From Rhizosaccharibacter radicis (lineage in GTDB: Bacteria; Pseudomonadota; Alphaproteobacteria; Acetobacterales; Acetobacteraceae), in assembly GCA_024508355.1 (NCBI GenBank), contig JAMZEJ010000007.1, positions 124,001 through 188,000 on the forward strand: a stretch of 64,000 bases of DNA, given 5' to 3'. Positions 62,272 to 64,000 of the stretch are shown here, one piece after another; the first letter of the stretch is position 1; the number at the start of each line of letters is the position of its first letter. Below the pieces are notes generated by a model. That model ran no database searches, had not been told where the DNA came from, and saw only the letters and a list, made by a program, of their open reading frames with translations. Position numbers and translations under genes: made by a program.

Positions 62272-63225
62272 ATGATCAAGATAGCCATCCTCGACGACTA
62301 CCAGGGTGCGGCGCTGTCGAGCGCCGACTGGTCTGCTGTCGACGCGCGCGCCGAGATCACCGTTTTCTCCGACCACCTCGACGATCTCGACGCCCTAGTG
62401 CGGCGCCTGGAGCCGTTCGATGCGGTGTGCATCATGCGCGAGCGCACGAAGCTGCCGGCCGATCTGCTCGCGCGGCTGCCGAAACTTAGATTCATCGGAT
62501 CCAACGCCCCGCACAACGCCGCCATCGACCTCGATGCCGCGACTCGCTACGGCATCGTCGTGAGCTCAACCGGCGGCAAGCCGAACGGTACCCCGGAGCT
62601 GACCTGGGCCCTGATCCTGGCCGCCGCCCGCCGCATCCCTGTCGAGACGGCGGCCTTTCGGTCCGGGGGCTGGCAGCGAACCGTTGGCCTCGATCTCGCC
62701 GGCCGCACCCTGGGCTTGGTCGGGCTGGGCAACATCGGCCGCCGCGTTGCCACGGTCGGCCGCGCCTTCGGCATGGAGGTGCTGGCCTGGAGCGACAACC
62801 TGACCGACGCGGCGGCGATAGATGCCGGCGCGCGGCGTGTCACCAAGCGCCAGCTGTTCGAGCAGGCCGACTGGGTGAGCCTGCACCTCGTGCTTTCAGA
62901 CCGCACGCGCGGCCTTGTCGGTGCGGAGGAACTGGCGGCGATGCGACCTAGCGCCTGGCTGGTGAACACCGCCCGCGGTCCGCTCGTGGACGAGACGGCG
63001 CTCGTCGACGCCCTGCGCCGCGGCGTGATCGCCGGCGCTGCACTCGACGTGTTCGACCATGAGCCGCTGCCGCCGGACCATCCGCTGCGCACGCTCCCCA
63101 ACGTGCTGGCCACACCGCATGTCGGCTTCGTCACCGAGGATACCTATCGGGTGTTCTACGGCGAAACGGTAGAGAACCTGCTTGCCTGGATGAACGGCGC
63201 CCCGATCCGCCAGATGAGATCCTAG
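62272..63225 (+). CDS. D-isomer-specific 2-hydroxyacid dehydrogenase
   Basis: A 317-residue NAD(P)-dependent dehydrogenase. The dinucleotide site is GLGNIG (151-156). The catalytic Arg235 lies in NTARGP, Glu264 in FDHEPLPP, and His283 in ATPHVGF. The N-terminus IKIAILDDYQ is typical of a group of phosphoglycerate-dehydrogenase-like enzymes. A decayed relative lies at 55150-55488. Substrate unknown; the neighbours (MBL hydrolase, SDR) suggest oxidation or reduction of a small acid. Confidence 0.93.
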   Translation: MIKIAILDDYQGAALSSADWSAVDARAEITVFSDHLDDLDALVRRLEPFDAVCIMRERTKLPADLLARLPKLRFIGSNAPHNAAIDLDAATRYGIVVSSTGGKPNGTPELTWALILAAARRIPVETAAFRSGGWQRTVGLDLAGRTLGLVGLGNIGRRVATVGRAFGMEVLAWSDNLTDAAAIDAGARRVTKRQLFEQADWVSLHLVLSDRTRGLVGAEELAAMRPSAWLVNTARGPLVDETALVDALRRGVIAGAALDVFDHEPLPPDHPLRTLPNVLATPHVGFVTEDTYRVFYGETVENLLAWMNGAPIRQMRS

Positions 63226-63329
63226 ATCCACGCACCCGAAACAGGTGTCATTTTCCCGGTCCCCTTCAGCATTGACATCATCAGGCGACATCGATGGCCG
63301 CGGTAGCCATTACTCGTCGGGAGCACCTC

Positions 63330-64000
63330 ATGAGCAAGAAGATCGCTTTCATCACGGGCGCGAATCGCGGCCTCGGCTACAGCATGGCACGGCATCTTAT
63401 CGGGGACGGCGTCGAGGTGATCGGCACCTACCACTCCAACCAGGAGGAGGCCCATGCGGCGGAGCGTGTGTTGCGTGGCGATAACGCCCGGTTGCGGATG
63501 CTGCGGCTCGACATCGCCGACAGTGCCAGCTTTCCGCTGATCGTCACCGATGTCGGGCGCATCGTCCGCGAGGAGCTTGCCGGCGATGCGCTCGACTATG
63601 TGGTTCACAATGCCGGCAACATCATCCATTCACGCTTCCCGGATACCCGAGCCGAGCAGCTCGACAACCAGTATGCCGTCCACTTCAAGGGGCCGTACCT
63701 CTTGTCGGCGGCGCTGCTGCCGCTGATCCGCGACGGCGGACGCATCCTCAACGTCACCACGGCCGCAACTCGCTTCTACCTGGACGACCATGGTCCGTAC
63801 TCAGCGATGAAAGCCGCGACCGAAACCGCCACGCTCTACATGGCCAAGGAGCTCGGCCACCGCCGCATCACCGTCAACGCGGTGGCCCCCGGCGCCATCG
63901 CTACGGACTTCGGCGGCGGCATGGTCCGCGACGATGCGAAGGTGCGGCAGATGCTCACCGAGGCCACCCCGCTCGGGCGGGTCGGCGAGGCGGACGACAT
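63330..64000 (+). CDS. SDR-family oxidoreductase (3' end outside window)
   Basis: The frame runs from the ATG at 63330 to the right edge (about 223 residues). The NAD(P) loop is TGANRGLGYS, the NAG motif is HNAGNI, and the active site is YSAMK, with NAVAPGAIATDF later. The nucleotide-binding TGANRGLG and the early YHSN pattern suggest NADPH use. A start with GGGAGCACCTC upstream. Third member of the divergent LysR cluster. The C-terminus is missing, so the substrate loop cannot be read. Confidence 0.92.
   Translation, partial: MSKKIAFITGANRGLGYSMARHLIGDGVEVIGTYHSNQEEAHAAERVLRGDNARLRMLRLDIADSASFPLIVTDVGRIVREELAGDALDYVVHNAGNIIHSRFPDTRAEQLDNQYAVHFKGPYLLSAALLPLIRDGGRILNVTTAATRFYLDDHGPYSAMKAATETATLYMAKELGHRRITVNAVAPGAIATDFGGGMVRDDAKVRQMLTEATPLGRVGEADD

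Overview
The window is very GC-rich (about 70% by eye) and almost fully coding. It looks like an alphaproteobacterial chromosome, most likely Acetobacteraceae. The supporting signs are the dapF-mtaB...ftsY order, the thioredoxin/TPR - LonSB - Trm112 operon, a transketolase-type gene upstream of gap and pgk, an egtB-egtD ergothioneine operon, and an alpha-amino-acid ester hydrolase whose catalytic-residue spacing matches the Acetobacter enzyme. The family assignment is inference; no rRNA is present to confirm it.

Region by region. 1-12 kb: the C-terminus of a ClC chloride channel, a membrane-anchored unknown, a secreted RNase T2, DUF3597, a response regulator with a double-KaiC ATPase, the ester hydrolase with a coupled small ORF, a mutarotase, an asparaginase, a small Cys4 protein behind a Fur-box-like site, an aspartyl protease and ArfB. 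12.2-12.7 kb: a small lower-GC islet with two short genes, one of them DUF3892. 12.9-31.8 kb: zinc metallopeptidase, egtB-egtD, a Tricorn-like protease, a DEAD-box helicase, Gfo/Idh oxidoreductase, an RMD1-like membrane protein, a methyltransferase, a SANT-like protein, a FocA-type channel, DUF305, dapF and mtaB. 31.9-34.6 kb: an accessory insertion between mtaB and ftsY. It holds a TetR/SDR pair with two operators, and an AT-rich orphan gene between two IS5-like transposase remnants. 34.7-39.1 kb: ftsY, then a MetR-like LysR regulator and a mesX-mesD pair (folate-independent methionine synthase and its partner) behind a 21-bp perfect palindrome. 39.3-54.7 kb: a coupled Nudix/secreted-protein pair, a complete YtfQ-YtfR-YtfT-YjfF-type sugar ABC transporter, pgk, gap and a degenerate transketolase homologue, a lipoprotein, and the Trm112/LonSB/thioredoxin operon. 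54.97 kb: tRNA-Gly(GCC). 55-64 kb: an accessory region of small-molecule redox and hydrolase genes with LysR regulators. It also carries a decayed 2-hydroxyacid dehydrogenase beside the tRNA, an IS5 remnant, and a scar in which the start of imuA is joined to the last codons of a probable dnaE2.

How the genes work together. The clearest units are: ergothioneine synthesis (egtB, egtD); lower glycolysis (gap, pgk) with a transketolase-like protein that has lost its cofactor-binding and catalytic signatures; methionine synthesis (LysR-mesX-mesD); one sugar-import system; and a divergent LysR / MBL hydrolase - dehydrogenase - SDR cluster that runs off the right edge. No CRISPR array, intact transposase, integrase or origin was seen.
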